Positions 28,060 through 35,960 of a stretch of 64,000 nt of DNA are shown one piece after another. The DNA is from Marinobacter halophilus (GTDB taxonomy: Bacteria > Pseudomonadota > Gammaproteobacteria > Pseudomonadales > Oleiphilaceae): contig NZ_PXNN01000017.1 of the NCBI RefSeq assembly GCF_003007685.1, positions 248,001 to 312,000 on the forward strand, written 5' to 3'. How positions within the stretch are numbered: position 1 is the first letter of the stretch; every line of letters begins with the position of its first letter. The notes under the pieces are model-generated. The model had not been told where the DNA came from. It made no database searches and was given only the letters and a program-made list of their open reading frames with translations. A program made the translations under genes and the position numbers.

Positions 28060-29207
28060 TGTCTGAGTAATTCCTCGAGTTCGGGTAGAGCCGGCGCAAT
28101 GACGTCTTTTCGCCAGCCCTCAAAAAATCGGTTACCAGTCAGGGTTCGACCCTGAACCACGGTTTCTAAACGCTTTCTCGGTGCAAGCAATTCAATTGGT
28201 ATATCAGTATCTTCTGAAACTTTCTTAAAGCATCGCTTGACCTGCTTATAGAACGCCTGCTCATCCCGGGTCAGTGGCCTTGGTATCAGTTCCAGGCCAG
28301 AATGGTCCGCCTCTTTGGCGTTACGGATAAGTTCCAGCAAGTGCTCGCCGTAACGCTTTACGATACCACCCGGCACGCCCTGGACATCGTTAAGCTCCCG
28401 GAGAGAATTCGGGCAACGTTCGGCGATGGCAATCAACAGCGCGTCGTTCAGCACCCGGTTGCGGGGCCGGTCCAGGCGTCGGCATTCGGCCTCGCGCCAG
28501 ATAACCAGCGCCTGGAGAATCGCTTGCTGGGCGGGTGTCAGAACCCAGCCACCGCGCAGCTTCAAATAATGCTGTTCCGGTTCTTCCTGCTGGGCTGCCT
28601 CGTCCGCAAAGCGACGGGATTCATCCGCCATCGCCTGCTCCAGGCCCCGCGCCCGAAGCTGTTCACACACCCAGGTGTGGAGTGGCTGCAGAAACCGGAT
28701 ATCATCAATAGCGTAGCGTTCTTGCTCTGGGCTCAACGGCCGTGCCAGCCAGTCAGATCGGGTAACTGACTTGTCCAGCGTTTCACCAAACAACGATTCG
28801 ACCAGCCGAGCGTAGCCAACCGAGAAGCCGGCACCTGCCAACGCCGCGCCAATCTGCAAGTCCAGCAAGCCCTGCGGTGCCACACCCAGCCAGTGTCGGA
28901 ACAGCTCCAAGTCCTCGCTCATGGCATACAGCAGTTTAGGGCGTTCCGGGTCGGCCAGCATCTGCCGGAATTGTTCGGAGGCTTCCGCAACCTCCGGGTC
29001 CAGCAGCCAGAAGTCACCTTCGGCGCCCAACTGCACTAGTCCTGGAATCGGATAGAAGGTCGACACTCGCTCAAACTCGGTATCCAGCACCACGGGTGCG
29101 CCGGCAGGCAAGCCGTTCAGCCACTGATCCAGGGCTTCTGGTTCGCGAATCCAGCGAACAGTATCCGGGGCCGGAGGAACGGTAACGGCCGATGCGGTAT
29201 GAGTCAT
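28056..29207 (-). CDS. rnd: Ribonuclease D
   Basis: About 383 residues from ATG 29207 (MTHTASAVTVPPAP), the family's usual size; the longer in-frame start at 29297 would run into recR. The DEDD exonuclease domain shows VVLDTEFERVSTFYP (Exo I), an Exo II region (LYAMSEDLELFRHW) and the Exo III segment YAIDDIRFLQPL, followed by one or two HRDC domains (WREAECRRLDRPRNRVL). RNase D trims 3' ends of tRNA precursors and other small RNAs. It is 16 bp after recR and heads a coupled set with ycgL and ycgN. Confidence 0.92.
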   Translation of the reverse strand: MTHTASAVTVPPAPDTVRWIREPEALDQWLNGLPAGAPVVLDTEFERVSTFYPIPGLVQLGAEGDFWLLDPEVAEASEQFRQMLADPERPKLLYAMSEDLELFRHWLGVAPQGLLDLQIGAALAGAGFSVGYARLVESLFGETLDKSVTRSDWLARPLSPEQERYAIDDIRFLQPLHTWVCEQLRARGLEQAMADESRRFADEAAQQEEPEQHYLKLRGGWVLTPAQQAILQALVIWREAECRRLDRPRNRVLNDALLIAIAERCPNSLRELNDVQGVPGGIVKRYGEHLLELIRNAKEADHSGLELIPRPLTRDEQAFYKQVKRCFKKVSEDTDIPIELLAPRKRLETVVQGRTLTGNRFFEGWRKDVIAPALPELEELLRQ

Positions 29208-29223
29208 GGGGAAACCTGAAACG

Positions 29224-29826
29224 TTAGTCAGACAAGGGCTTGCGGCCCCGGAATGCGTGGGTAAGGGTGAAGCCGTCAACATAGCCAAGCTCACCACCCA
29301 CCGGAATACCGTGAGCCAGGCGCGTGATCAGAATGTTCTGACCATCCAGACGATCTGCAATGTAGTGGGCCGTTGCCTCACCCTCTACGGTCGGGTTGGT
29401 CGCCAGTATCAGCTCGGTCACGCCCTCTTCGCGAACCCGCCGGAGCAAGCGCTCAATGCCGATTTCTTGAGGACCGACGCCATCGATGGGCGAAAGATGG
29501 CCCATCAACACAAAGTAGCTGCCCCGGTAATCACCGGCCTGTTCGATGGCCAACAGGTCAGACGGGCTTTCGACCACGCACAAGGTGCCGGTGCGGCGCG
29601 CGGGCTTGTCGCAGATCTGGCAGATTTCAGTGTCGGAGAAGTTCTGGCAACTGTCGCAACGGCGCACGCCGTCCATCGCCTGGCTCAGCGCCGACGACAG
29701 CCGGGTGCCACCGGAACGGCCACGCTCCAGCAGATGAAACGCCATGCGCTGTGCGGTTTTCTGGCCGACCCCCGGCAAACACCGGAGGGACTCAACCAAT
29801 TCATCAACCAGGGGGCTGAATGCCAT
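29224..29826 (-). CDS. recR: Recombination mediator RecR
   Basis: About 200 residues. It has a helix-hairpin-helix ([17 protein letters not shown]), a four-cysteine zinc finger ([16 protein letters not shown]) and a Toprim domain ([16 protein letters not shown]). RecR acts with RecF/RecO to load RecA at gaps. The start [10 protein letters not shown] at 29826 is preferred to the ATG two codons earlier. It lies about 40 bp after ybaB in the classical dnaX-ybaB-recR order. Confidence 0.95.
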   Translation of the reverse strand: MAFSPLVDELVESLRCLPGVGQKTAQRMAFHLLERGRSGGTRLSSALSQAMDGVRRCDSCQNFSDTEICQICDKPARRTGTLCVVESPSDLLAIEQAGDYRGSYFVLMGHLSPIDGVGPQEIGIERLLRRVREEGVTELILATNPTVEGEATAHYIADRLDGQNILITRLAHGIPVGGELGYVDGFTLTHAFRGRKPLSD

Positions 29827-29865
29827 GAACACTCCTCAAAGACTATGGCAGACGACGGCTAGAAT

Positions 29866-30189
29866 CTAGAACGGCATCTTGAAGCCGGGCGGCATGCCCA
29901 TACCAGACATCATGCCAGACATTTGGTCTTTCTGGTTTGCCTCAACCCGACGCACCGCATCGTTAACGGCGGCCGCCATCAAGTCTTCAAGAATTTCCTT
30001 CTCTTCCGACAGCAATGAAGGATCAATCTCAACCTTACGTACGTCGTGGCGACCATTCATGGTCACCTTGACCAGGCCAGCACCGGACTCGCCAGTCACT
30101 TCGGCTTTGGCGGCTTCTTCCTGGGCCTTTTGCATCTGCTCTTGCATCTGCTGGGCCTTTTTCATCAGATCGCCCATATTGTTCATCAT
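29866..30189 (-). CDS. ybaB: YbaB/EbfC nucleoid-associated protein
   Basis: About 107 residues from the ATG at 30189 ([16 protein letters not shown]), eight bases after AGGAG; the ORF can be extended upstream but that part overlaps dnaX. Helical N-terminus, beta core ([15 protein letters not shown]) and a Met/Gly/Pro-rich tail are the family pattern. It forms dimers that bind DNA. The gene starts 4 bp after the dnaX stop. Confidence 0.94.
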   Translation of the reverse strand: MMNNMGDLMKKAQQMQEQMQKAQEEAAKAEVTGESGAGLVKVTMNGRHDVRKVEIDPSLLSEEKEILEDLMAAAVNDAVRRVEANQKDQMSGMMSGMGMPPGFKMPF

Positions 30190-30193
30190 GCGT

Positions 30194-31972
30194 CTATCTC
30201 CTGCCTGTTTCGATGGGGCGGATACTTTCTTCAACCACCCGCCCTTCAAATCGTTCAACAATACTTTTCACCAACGGATCTTGCCGTATCGAGGTTTCCG
30301 CAAACTGCTGCCTGGCGACTCGCTGGCGCTCTTCCCAGGCGGCCGGGGTATGAGGGCCCGGCTCGCCCTGCACTATTCTTAACTCAGTGGCGTCGCCAAA
30401 GCGGGATCTCAAGGCCGCCAGAATCTTTTCTTCGTGGCGCGCATTCAATAGCCTTGAATGGCCTTCGTCCAGGGTCAGCACCACGGTCTGGTTATCCATC
30501 ACCATGGCGCTGTAACTGGCCAGGTTGCCCGGCATGCCGTTAATATCCAGCTGTCGGAAATCTCGCTCCCAAACAAACCCATCCATCGTGGCCGGCGCGT
30601 CTTCAACCGGCAGTGGCGCCGGTTCGGCAGGCGCAGTGCCTGTTTCGACCGGCTGGTCGCCCGGTTCTGGCTCCCATGGCGGAGCATCCATGGCGGGCGG
30701 CTCTGGCATCTGCCCCAAGGGCTCTGCAGCCCTGGAATGAGGGACAGTTGCTGGCGCAGGTGCGGGCTCAGCTGGTGCAGAGGCCGGAGTTGGCGCTTGT
30801 TGGGGCGCCGCAGGCTCGGGTTCTGGTTCAGCATGCCCTGCGCTGTCGCCGGTGCCTGAAGAAACCGCCGGTGGTTCCCGGCGATCCGCACCCGGCCGGA
30901 ACGCCAGCATTCTTAACAGGGTCATCTCAAAGCCCATGCGGGCATCTGGCGTAACAGCCAGATCTTTTCGGCCCATCAGAGCGGTCTGGTAGAACAACTG
31001 GGCATCTTCTGCGCTCAGCTTGCGGGCCAGAGCCTGCACCTGGGCAGCGTCGCCCAGAGCATTATCGGCACTGCCCGGCACCACCTGTTCCATAGTAACC
31101 CGATGAAACAGGGAGAGCAGATCGGCAAGAATCACCGCGTAATCCGGCGCAAAATCCGCGATACGGCTGATTTCCGCCAGCAGGCCCGGGCCGTCCCGCT
31201 CAACCAGAGTGGCAACAATGCGTTCGATATCACGCTGGTCAATGGTGCCAAGCATGGTGCTGACATCGCTGGCGGCCAGATTCTGATTGCCGAAGGAAAT
31301 GGCCTGATCGGTCAGGCTCAGGGCGTCTCGCATACTGCCGTCTGCGGCCCGGGCCAGCAGCCACAAGGCCGGGTCTTCAAACGGGATCTGCTCTTCGGTC
31401 AGTACATGTTTCAGGTGGCCGACAATGTGTTCGGGCGTCATCCGTTTCAGATTGAACTGCAAACAACGGGACAATACCGTAACCGGCAACTTCTGGGGAT
31501 CGGTGGTGGCCAGCAGGAATTTGACGTGCTCAGGCGGCTCTTCGAGGGTTTTCAGGAAAGCGTTGAACGACTGATTGGTCAGCATATGCACCTCGTCGAT
31601 GAGGTACACCTTGAAGCGGCCACGGCTGGGCGAGTACTGCACGTTGTCAGTCAGCTCACGCATGTCGTCGACACCGGTGCGGGAGGCCGCATCAATTTCG
31701 ATCAAGTCAACAAAGCGGCCGTCGAGTATTTCCTTGCAGCTGTCACATTCGCCACAGGGATTGGGCGTAATACCGGTTTCACAGTTGAGACAGCGGGCCA
31801 GCAATCGCCCGATGGTGGTCTTGCCCACTCCGCGAGTGCCGGTAAACAGATAGGCATGGTGCAAACGCTGGTGTTCCAGTGCGTGTATCAACGCCTGCAA
31901 CACATGCTCTTGCCCTACCATGTCCTGGAAGGTACGGGGGCGCCATTTTCGGGCTAAAACCTGGTAGCTCAT
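30194..31972 (-). CDS. dnaX: DNA polymerase III subunits gamma/tau
   Basis: A 592-residue clamp-loader ATPase. Walker A is GTRGVGKT, the zinc module CLNCETG...CGECDSC follows, then Walker [10 protein letters not shown] and sensor 1 [11 protein letters not shown]. The middle third is a Pro/Ala/Glu-rich linker and the C-terminus corresponds to tau domains. A slippery heptamer of the E. coli type (A AAA AAG) is not visible in the reading frame, so production of a short gamma form by that frameshift is not supported here. It heads the dnaX-ybaB-recR operon just downstream of the 4.5S RNA gene. Confidence 0.95.
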   Translation of the reverse strand: MSYQVLARKWRPRTFQDMVGQEHVLQALIHALEHQRLHHAYLFTGTRGVGKTTIGRLLARCLNCETGITPNPCGECDSCKEILDGRFVDLIEIDAASRTGVDDMRELTDNVQYSPSRGRFKVYLIDEVHMLTNQSFNAFLKTLEEPPEHVKFLLATTDPQKLPVTVLSRCLQFNLKRMTPEHIVGHLKHVLTEEQIPFEDPALWLLARAADGSMRDALSLTDQAISFGNQNLAASDVSTMLGTIDQRDIERIVATLVERDGPGLLAEISRIADFAPDYAVILADLLSLFHRVTMEQVVPGSADNALGDAAQVQALARKLSAEDAQLFYQTALMGRKDLAVTPDARMGFEMTLLRMLAFRPGADRREPPAVSSGTGDSAGHAEPEPEPAAPQQAPTPASAPAEPAPAPATVPHSRAAEPLGQMPEPPAMDAPPWEPEPGDQPVETGTAPAEPAPLPVEDAPATMDGFVWERDFRQLDINGMPGNLASYSAMVMDNQTVVLTLDEGHSRLLNARHEEKILAALRSRFGDATELRIVQGEPGPHTPAAWEERQRVARQQFAETSIRQDPLVKSIVERFEGRVVEESIRPIETGRR

Positions 31973-32078
31973 GATCCGTCAACTGATGAAAAATCCGGGG
32001 CTAACAATAGCATGGACCGGCATTCAGAAGAAGCAAAGCTGTTTCAGGAAAAGACGAACGCGAGGGGAAAATCTGGGG

Positions 32079-32186
32079 GTGACCCCATCAGCGATCCTCC
32101 GGCACACACATCCACCGCTTCGGCTGCTCCCTTCCGGGCCTGACCGGGTTGACGGTATCGTGTTGCGGAGGCACCAATGGGGCCAC
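32079..32186 (-). ncRNA. ffs: Signal recognition particle 4.5S RNA (ends approximate)
   Basis: The minus strand contains the SRP domain IV core with the conserved segment CCGGAAGGGAGCAGCC, flanked by long complementary arms: GTGGCCCCAT at the 5' end pairs with ATGGGGTCAC at the 3' end (one G-U), and GTGCCTCCGCAAC near the 5' side faces GTGTGTGCCGGAGGAT. The length, about 108 bases, is close to the 114 of E. coli. It binds Ffh and targets membrane proteins. A position next to dnaX is also known in pseudomonads. The processing sites cannot be fixed from sequence. Confidence 0.93.
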
Positions 32187-32196
32187 CATAACGGCG

Positions 32197-32217
32197 TTTC
32201 GGGACGTTTACCCGAAA
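32197..32217 (-). repeat. Hairpin just upstream of the 4.5S RNA
   Basis: Perfect 7-bp arms (TTTCGGG / CCCGAAA) with a 7-base loop stand 11 bp before the predicted 5' end of the 4.5S RNA and after the oxygenase gene. It may be a 5' leader structure removed by RNase P or a weak terminator for the gene upstream. No T-run follows it. Confidence 0.45.
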
Positions 32218-32259
32218 GCGGCGCGAATAGTAGCAGAAGGGTTTACCGACTACAACGCC

Positions 32260-33021
32260 CTATAACGGTAAGGGCACTTCGTCCTGCCGAAACCAGCAGG
32301 CAATACTGTAGCGGGTGCGGTTGGCAGGCAATACCTCATGGGGCACTTCCTCACTCAGGAACAGCACCGCGCGACCTGCCTCCGGGCGCACCAGACCTGC
32401 CGGCGAACACTCATTGCCTGAACTGAACAGCTGCAACTCGCCACCGTCTTCCAGACCCCAGTCCTCATTCAGGTACAGCACCAGACTGATCATGCGTGAG
32501 GCCCGGCCCCGAAAACTGTCGACGTGGCGTCTGTAAAAATCGCCACTCTGATAGGTTGCGTAGTGGGCCTCAAATCGTTTCAAGCCCAGAAACAGTCGTT
32601 GATTCAAGCCTTTCCTGAGCTGGTCCAAAAAACTGAACAAGCACGCCTGGGGTTCACTGAACCCTTCCAGCCAGGCAATCTTATCGCGGCGTACGCTGGA
32701 GTCTTTCACCAAATCCGCCCCCCGGCCGATACCGGCCCGGCTCATCGCTTCAGATTTGTGCAATATGGTCACTTCATTGCGCAAAGCCGCCAACAAGCCC
32801 GCCGGCAATCGGGCCGACAGATCCAGCGACAGCCAGGCTTGCTCAGCCAAACCCTTTGCCAGCTCATCAAGCCATTGCTCATCAACCGGGTGTACCTTCT
32901 CGCTCAGGTCAAAGCCGGTAACCAGCGCATCGCCGACAGCCGAATTGATAATGCCATCAGCACGCGCCAAAAGCGTCTCTGGCATCGGAATGATCACCGC
33001 TCCACGGTTTTGAAACTCCAT
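32260..33021 (-). CDS. 2-oxoglutarate and Fe(II)-dependent dioxygenase
   Basis: About 253 residues from ATG 33021 (MEFQNRGAVIIP). The C-terminal half is a prolyl-4-hydroxylase-type double-stranded beta helix: iron ligands HVD (in FYRRHVDSFRG) and a later His (in SEEVPHEVLP), with the 2-oxoglutarate Arg probably in NRTRYSIACWF. Such enzymes hydroxylate proteins or small molecules; the substrate here is unknown. It sits divergently from the mutarotase gene and upstream of the 4.5S RNA. Confidence 0.82.
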   Translation of the reverse strand: MEFQNRGAVIIPMPETLLARADGIINSAVGDALVTGFDLSEKVHPVDEQWLDELAKGLAEQAWLSLDLSARLPAGLLAALRNEVTILHKSEAMSRAGIGRGADLVKDSSVRRDKIAWLEGFSEPQACLFSFLDQLRKGLNQRLFLGLKRFEAHYATYQSGDFYRRHVDSFRGRASRMISLVLYLNEDWGLEDGGELQLFSSGNECSPAGLVRPEAGRAVLFLSEEVPHEVLPANRTRYSIACWFRQDEVPLPL

Positions 33022-33129
33022 CAACGCGCCCCTCAAGTTTTCGGCTATTGTATGATCAAACTCGCCGACAGCGCGGTTTTAATTTACTCTCTGGCTAAGC
33101 AGATACACTTAAGGAAGACGTACCTCACC

Positions 33130-34050
33130 ATGTCTGAAAGCAGGAACAAACCTCCGGTTTCCGTAACCCCCGGGCAATGGTCTTTCACCCGTTGGCGAAC
33201 CGTGGGGCAGCTTGAAGCACTGGAGGTATATCACCCTTTGTTCCAGGCCACCGTCTTCCTGCAAGGCGCGCACCTGAGCCACTTCTCCCCGAGAGACCAG
33301 AACAACTGGCTCTGGTTAAGCGAGCTGGCCAAATTTCAACCGGGCCGCGCGATCAGAGGGGGCGTCCCTGTGTGCTGGCCCTGGTTTGGCGACCCGGCCA
33401 AAAATCCGCCAGAGATTCGCAAACGCACTCTGAGCCCCTGCGCGCACGGCTTTGCCCGAACCGCCGTATGGCACTTCGAAGATGTCCGGGAAAGCGCCCA
33501 CGAGGTGGAGATCAGCCTGTCACTCAAAGCCAACGAAGATTTTGCCGAGCAGTGGGATGGCCATGCGCTGGCATTGATCACGTTCAGCTTCTCGGTGCGT
33601 GGTTGTCAGATCGCCCTGACCACCACCAACCTGTCCAGACAACCACTGGCGTTCAGCCAGGCCCTGCACACCTACCTGCCAACCACCGATATCAGCCGCA
33701 CCCGGTTACTTGGGCTGGGCAACAGCCAATACGTGGATACCTTGAAAAATTGGGATTATTTCAGCCAGGAAGGCCCTATCTACATTGACGGCGAAATCGA
33801 TCGAATTTATGAATCCGGCGAACCGCTGACCATGGTCACCCCCACAGGCAAGTGCAAACTCACCGCAGTGGGCAGCGATTCCACCGTGGTCTGGAATCCA
33901 GGGCCTGAGAAAGCCAAACGGCTTTCGGATTTTCCCGACAACGCCTGGCAAAAAATGCTGTGCGTCGAAACAGCCAATGCAGCCGCCGATTACCGGGTTT
34001 TAAATGAAGGCCAGAGCCACACCATGGGTGTCTTTATCGGCCGGGCATAG
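33130..34050 (+). CDS. D-hexose-6-phosphate mutarotase (YeaD-type)
   Basis: A 306-residue aldose-1-epimerase-fold protein. Recognisable parts are QGAHLSHFSP, RGGVPVCWPWFGDP, the catalytic His in AHGFAR and a later His in ALHTYLP, and the Glu in MLCVETAN. These enzymes equilibrate alpha and beta anomers of glucose-6-phosphate and related sugars. I start it at the ATG at 33130, which follows an AAGGAAG site; the open frame extends upstream only through the divergent gene. It is followed after 36 bp by the acyltransferase gene. Confidence 0.88.
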   Translation: MSESRNKPPVSVTPGQWSFTRWRTVGQLEALEVYHPLFQATVFLQGAHLSHFSPRDQNNWLWLSELAKFQPGRAIRGGVPVCWPWFGDPAKNPPEIRKRTLSPCAHGFARTAVWHFEDVRESAHEVEISLSLKANEDFAEQWDGHALALITFSFSVRGCQIALTTTNLSRQPLAFSQALHTYLPTTDISRTRLLGLGNSQYVDTLKNWDYFSQEGPIYIDGEIDRIYESGEPLTMVTPTGKCKLTAVGSDSTVVWNPGPEKAKRLSDFPDNAWQKMLCVETANAAADYRVLNEGQSHTMGVFIGRA

Positions 34051-34086
34051 CAGCCACCTAATTAACCATTGACTCAGGGAGCGGGC

Positions 34087-34902
34087 ATGAGCCTGGCATC
34101 ATTGCTTAAATCCAGACTGGTACCGGCAGAGCTGGCTGCCCAGATAGACCGAATTCGCAAGCCCATCGGCAGCCTCGGCTACGACCCCTGGGGATACAAC
34201 AACGAAGCCGTCAAGTACGGTTTCTCGTTCACCCGCCAGATCTATGAAAAATACTTTCGTGTGCAGGCTGATGGCGTAGACAACGTTCCTGCAGAAGGCC
34301 CGGTGCTGATCATCGCCAACCACTCCGGGCAATTACCGTTGGACGGGCTGCTGATCGGCTACGCGCTGGCCTCCCGCAAAGACAAGCCACGCATGCCACG
34401 GGCCATGATTGAGCGTTTTTTCCCGACCGTGCCCTGGCTGGGCAACCTGCTCAATGAAATGGGCGCGGTGCTGGGCGACCCCGTCAATTGTGCCAAGATG
34501 CTGGAAAACGACGAAGCCGTGATCGTCTTTCCGGAAGGCATTCGGGGCTCCGGCAAACTGTACCGGGATCGCTACCAGTTAAAACGATTCGGCAACGGCT
34601 TCATGCACCTGGCCATGCAGTACAACGCGACCATTGTGCCGGTGGGCGTGGTCGGCTGCGAGGAGACCATTCCCGCCATCGCCAACATCAAACCACTGGC
34701 CAACGTTCTGGGTGTACCCTACGTACCCGTCGCATTACCCGTTATTTTCCCGGCCAAAGTGCACCTGAACTTTGGCCCACCTATGCACTTTGACAACACC
34801 GAAATACCGGAAGAACGCGTGACCGAACGCGTGGAAGCGGTAAAAGCAGAGATCAGCCGGCTGATCGACAAAGGACTCAGCGAAAGGAAAAGACTGTTCT
34901 GA
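34087..34902 (+). CDS. PlsC-type 1-acyl-glycerol-3-phosphate acyltransferase family protein
   Basis: A 271-residue acyltransferase. The catalytic block is the His in IANHSGQLPLDG, with the Asp six residues later (the classical motif has four), and the phosphate-binding motif is VFPEGIRGSGK. A third block VPVGVVGCEETIP follows. No transmembrane helix is obvious, which differs from PlsC proper, and the family acylates lysophosphatidic acid or related glycerolipids. The start at 34087 follows AGGGAG; six extra codons upstream are possible. Its stop overlaps the next start (TGATG). Confidence 0.83.
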   Translation: MSLASLLKSRLVPAELAAQIDRIRKPIGSLGYDPWGYNNEAVKYGFSFTRQIYEKYFRVQADGVDNVPAEGPVLIIANHSGQLPLDGLLIGYALASRKDKPRMPRAMIERFFPTVPWLGNLLNEMGAVLGDPVNCAKMLENDEAVIVFPEGIRGSGKLYRDRYQLKRFGNGFMHLAMQYNATIVPVGVVGCEETIPAIANIKPLANVLGVPYVPVALPVIFPAKVHLNFGPPMHFDNTEIPEERVTERVEAVKAEISRLIDKGLSERKRLF

Positions 34903-35849
34903 TGACCACCAAACGCAGACCGCATATTCTGGTCACCGGCGCGGCTGGCGCTCTGGCCCAACAAGTGATCAATCGCCTCAGAAAAACCTGTGACCTGGTC
35001 GCCGTGGATTTCCGGGAGCAGGTGTACCTGGGCGACGACATCCCGAGCTACTGCATCGATTTCAACAAACGGGTTTTCGAAGACCTGTTCCGGCGCTATG
35101 AGTTTGACGGCGTGATTCACCTGGGCCGGATCCTGTCGAGCCAGCTCACCCGCATGCGGCGCTATAACGCCAATGTGCTGGGCACCCAGAAACTCCTCGA
35201 CCTGTCCCAGAAATATGGCATCCGCAGAATCATTGTGCTCTCCACCTACCACGTATACGGAGCCGTGGCCTACAACCCCGCACTGATCGACGAATCGGCC
35301 CCGCTCAAAAGCGTCGGGCTAAGTGCTGACCTGGTGGATTCGGTAGAACTCGAGAACCTCGCCAATATCTATCTATGGCGCTATCCGGAACTCAACATCA
35401 CCATCCTGCGGCCCTGCAACATCGTTGGCCCGGGCGTTCGCAACTCCATGAGTTCGCTGCTGGGCAGTGAACGGGCTCCCGTGCTGGCCGGCTTCTCGCC
35501 AATGATGCAGTTTATCCACATCGACGACATGGCAGACGCCATCGTTCTGGCCTGGCACAAACCCACAAAAGGCGTGTTCAACGTAGCACCCCAGGATTGG
35601 GTAGCCTATCAGCATGCCTTGAAGCTATGTGGCTGCAAACGAATCCCGCTACCGTCGATACCGCCAGTGGTTCCAAAAATGATCTCCAGGGTATTAAACC
35701 TTCGCAGCTTTCCACCCTACTTACTGGGTTTCTTCAAGTACCCGGTGATCATAGATGGCCGAGCCTTTGCCAATGAATTCGAGTTCATGCCAAAGCGTCC
35801 GCTGAAAGAGATCTTTTACTATTACAAGAACAACAAAAAGCCGGTGTGA
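34902..35849 (+). CDS. NAD-dependent epimerase/dehydratase-like SDR lacking the usual catalytic Tyr-Lys
   Basis: A 315-residue extended SDR. The N-terminal Rossmann motif is VTGAAGALAQQV (TGxxGxxG-like), followed by VAVDF, and the serine motif LSTYHVYG. Where extended SDRs have YxxxK the sequence reads ADLVDSVELENLAN with no Tyr or Lys, so the standard epimerase chemistry looks lost or changed. Later blocks (LRPCNIVGPG, FIHIDDMADAI, FNVAP) are intact. It is translationally coupled to the acyltransferase gene by TGATG and may act on the same lipid or sugar-lipid pathway; that is inference. Confidence 0.8.
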   Translation: MTTKRRPHILVTGAAGALAQQVINRLRKTCDLVAVDFREQVYLGDDIPSYCIDFNKRVFEDLFRRYEFDGVIHLGRILSSQLTRMRRYNANVLGTQKLLDLSQKYGIRRIIVLSTYHVYGAVAYNPALIDESAPLKSVGLSADLVDSVELENLANIYLWRYPELNITILRPCNIVGPGVRNSMSSLLGSERAPVLAGFSPMMQFIHIDDMADAIVLAWHKPTKGVFNVAPQDWVAYQHALKLCGCKRIPLPSIPPVVPKMISRVLNLRSFPPYLLGFFKYPVIIDGRAFANEFEFMPKRPLKEIFYYYKNNKKPV

Positions 35850-35863
35850 TCGGCGCCCGGAAA

Positions 35864-35889
35864 TTGCCGATACCATTTGCCGATACCAA
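35864..35889. repeat. Tandem 13-bp repeat upstream of prsK
   Basis: TTGCCGATACCAT is followed at once by TTGCCGATACCAA, 12 of 13 bases identical. The pair lies about 20 bp upstream of the predicted -35 box of prsK, a place where an activator could bind. Confidence 0.6.
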
Positions 35890-35905
35890 TAGACGCCGTC
35901 GGTAA

Positions 35906-35937
35906 TTCACAGCTACCCTGTACAAAATTAATACAGG
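35906..35937 (+). promoter_or_regulatory. Predicted sigma-70 promoter of prsK overlapped by an inverted repeat
   Basis: TTCACA (35906-35911), a 17-base spacer and TAATAC (35929-35934) match the sigma-70 pattern, with the prsK ATG 27 bp further on. A perfect inverted repeat CCTGTA / TACAGG (35917-35922 and 35932-35937) brackets the -10 box and could be an operator. Confidence 0.55.
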
Positions 35938-35960
35938 ATTAAGGTTTAAGGAAAGACCGA

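Noticed and set aside
32041..32260. Coding gene in the 4.5S RNA region
   Set aside because: The stretch folds as SRP RNA with conserved core bases; short frames crossing it have no protein features.
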